A stretch of 8,017 nucleotides of DNA from Pseudomonadota bacterium (GTDB lineage: Bacteria; Pseudomonadota; Gammaproteobacteria; Xanthomonadales; Rhodanobacteraceae), in NCBI GenBank assembly GCA_021783385.1, contig JAJXTX010000113.1:1-8017 (forward strand). Direction: 5' to 3'. Position 1 is the first letter of the stretch, and each line of letters begins with the position of its first letter. The notes under the pieces were generated by a model. The model saw nothing but the letters and a program-made list of their open reading frames with translations. It was not told where the DNA came from and ran no database searches. Below are positions 7,601 to 8,017 of this stretch, one piece after another. The translations under genes were made by a program, and so were the position numbers.

Positions 7601-8017
7601 CTGATCGGCACCGGCGACTGGAACGACGGCATGAACGCGGTCGGCGCGCAGGGCCGCGGCGAAAGCAGCTGGCTCGGCTGGTTTCTGCTGGCCACCCTCG
7701 ATGCGTTCGCGCCGCTCGCCGAAGCGCGCGCCGATAGCGGCCGCGTGCAGCGCTGGCACGACTACGCCGCAGCCCTGCGCGTGGCGCTGGAGCAGGCGTG
7801 GGATGGCGCGTGGTATCGACGCGGCTGTTACGACGATGGCGCACCGCTGGGATCGCGCGAAAGCGAGGCATGCCAGATCGACAGCATCGCGCAGTCGTGG
7901 AGCGTGATCGCCGGCGCCACCGATCGCGCGCGCGCGGCGCAGGCGATGGCGTCGGTGGACAGCCTGCTGGTGGATCATCCCGACAGGATCGCGAAGCTGT
8001 TCACGCCGCCGTTCGAT
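4700..8017 (+). CDS. GH94-family protein equal to the C-terminal half of NdvB/ChvB (3' end outside window)
   Basis: Open for 1106 codons to the window edge. The N-terminus enters directly into a GT36/GH94 sugar-binding sandwich domain (from about residue 15; blocks SVMLGASGTGFSRWRGL and RWREDP, then WGSY at 58-61). An Ala/Pro-rich linker (about 458-521) precedes a second sandwich domain (PWVNVIANPAFGF from 522, then YAWSLNSQQNPLTPWPNDPVSD). The (alpha/alpha)6 catalytic barrel follows: SGAYGFRDQLQD (835-846), GTGDWNDGMN (970-979) carrying the GH94 general-acid Asp, SREXEACQIDSIAQSW-type block (1052-1067, X = Ser) and FTPPFD (1101-1106). Tandem sandwiches are typical of the NdvB C-terminal region, whereas stand-alone oligoglucan phosphorylases are shorter; by family pattern roughly 280 residues remain. 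No GT84, signal or membrane part is present. Likely phosphorolysis of beta-1,2-glucan to glucose 1-phosphate (inferred). ATG 4700 is chosen; in-frame ATG 4649 is possible and TAA at 4613 limits extension. Neither start has a strong ribosome site. Confidence 0.92.
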   Translation, partial: MSSRSRDTSATPDRCLLANGPSSNRAYSVMLGASGTGFSRWRGLAVTRWREDPVGDAWGSYLLLRDEASGEVWSATRQPLGLGMPDDAVDFSAGRASFRRRHHSLHSVLEVAVADAADVELRCLTVSNHGDRTRTLSLTSYAELVLGPIGADDAHPAFSKMFVQTEWVAAQQLLLATRRRRADSEASVWAAQALQLEGAPASAVPAYETDRARFLGRGRTLRRAQAMQPGARLSNGSGCVLDPIFSLRQSFTLAPRASVRLLLWTRLADTREGALALSEQLANPHAAAQLFAGASAQAQSERQQLGIDTAQAARMDGWLGALLCSDAAQRAAPARRERGRGGPPTLWAAGISGDRPIALLQVGESAELPRVRELLLAQRAWHRQQFAVDVVLLNAASGTAGDALQATLQPLLEAQRAQLQADAAQPVAELFALRDGAIGEALRDGLLTAARLVLGMPEAAAPAVAVSAVADAIPAPLRATAPAAAPREPDAEPAFGNGSGGFTDGGRSYRIALDGQRPTPAPWVNVIANPAFGFLVSAEGGGYAWSLNSQQNPLTPWPNDPVSDAPHDVVYLRDADSGALWSATALPVPGADASYACTHGKGWTRFSTDAHGIELELTQCVPIADSVKLSRLRLCNRSTRTRRLSVTGYVAWALGANGTTPAPFVITARDAATGALFARNPWRPDFGGRVAFFDMAGQQHSISGDRSEFLGPLGGVDAPAALRDGAPLSGRLGSGLNPCGALQARIELPPQTQIELVFLLGDAASDAEAQALITRYRAIDIEQVLAEVAAQWNGLLDTVQVRTPDRALDIQLNDWLLYQVTSCRLWARTAYYQASGAYGFRDQLQDVMALCVSRPDLAREHLLRAAGRQFAEGDVQHWWLPPGGQGIRTRISDDRVWLAHVAAHYVEVSGDRAVLDERLPFLAGPAIPDGATDAFFQPSVAAEQATLYEHAARALDSALTRGAHGLPLIGTGDWNDGMNAVGAQGRGESSWLGWFLLATLDAFAPLAEARADSGRVQRWHDYAAALRVALEQAWDGAWYRRGCYDDGAPLGSRESEACQIDSIAQSWSVIAGATDRARAAQAMASVDSLLVDHPDRIAKLFTPPFD
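6838..6857. repeat. 20-bp perfect palindrome inside the GH94 gene
   Basis: A perfect inverted repeat without loop, centred between 6847 and 6848 on GTCGAC and flanked by G5 and C5 runs, with one more C/G pair outside. It lies in coding sequence of the second sandwich domain (residues LGGVDAPA). It has no following T run, so it is not a typical intrinsic terminator. GC-rich coding sequence can produce this by chance. Confidence 0.6.

Noticed and set aside
4703..7978. A 1091-codon open frame on the minus strand opposite the GH94 gene
   Set aside because: Its composition is the Arg/Ala/Gln-rich kind produced by the antisense of GC3-biased genes, it shows no domain, and the plus strand holds clear conserved GH94 motifs throughout.
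1..8017. CRISPR arrays, tRNA/rRNA genes, insertion sequences or phage genes
   Set aside because: No regularly spaced repeats, tRNA-like cloverleaf, transposase or terminal inverted repeats were seen; nearly the whole window is accounted for by five protein genes.

Overview
The window is very GC-rich and densely coding, with strongly G/C-biased third codon positions, so long empty antisense frames run opposite the real genes. An AlgR/LytTR-type regulator, an NAD-type 6-phosphogluconate dehydrogenase and NdvB-like glucan enzymes suggest a high-GC gammaproteobacterium of the Xanthomonadales group (Rhodanobacter/Dyella/Xanthomonas-like). That placement is inferred from gene content and composition; no rRNA or marker gene confirms it.

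Layout. (1) 1-587, plus strand: 3' part of a LytTR response regulator, cut by the left edge. (2) 588-687: short convergent gap with no recognisable terminator. (3) 4506 down to 688, minus strand: three co-directional genes, apparently one operon. They are, in transcription order, a stand-alone PF10091/GH144-like 'glycoamylase', a MerA/Lpd-fold flavin disulfide oxidoreductase whose ATG overlaps the previous stop by one base (TGATG), and after 46 bp the 6-phosphogluconate dehydrogenase. (4) 4507-4699: divergent intergenic region. (5) 4700 to beyond 8017, plus strand: a very large GH94-family protein that is the equivalent of the C-terminal half of NdvB/ChvB (cyclic beta-1,2-glucan synthase), cut by the right edge.

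The most interesting point is the divergent pair. In the giant NdvB/ChvB proteins a membrane GT84 glycosyltransferase, a PF10091 domain and a tandem-sandwich GH94 region are fused in one chain. Here the PF10091 and GH94 parts are separate soluble-looking proteins on opposite strands, and no GT84 part is visible. By family knowledge (GH144 endo-beta-1,2-glucanases; GH94 phosphorolysis of beta-1,2-glucan) this could be a glucan trimming or breakdown cassette delivering glucose 1-phosphate. The dehydrogenase at the operon's end could then draw on that carbon, with a flavoenzyme of unknown substrate in between. This linkage is inferred from gene order only.
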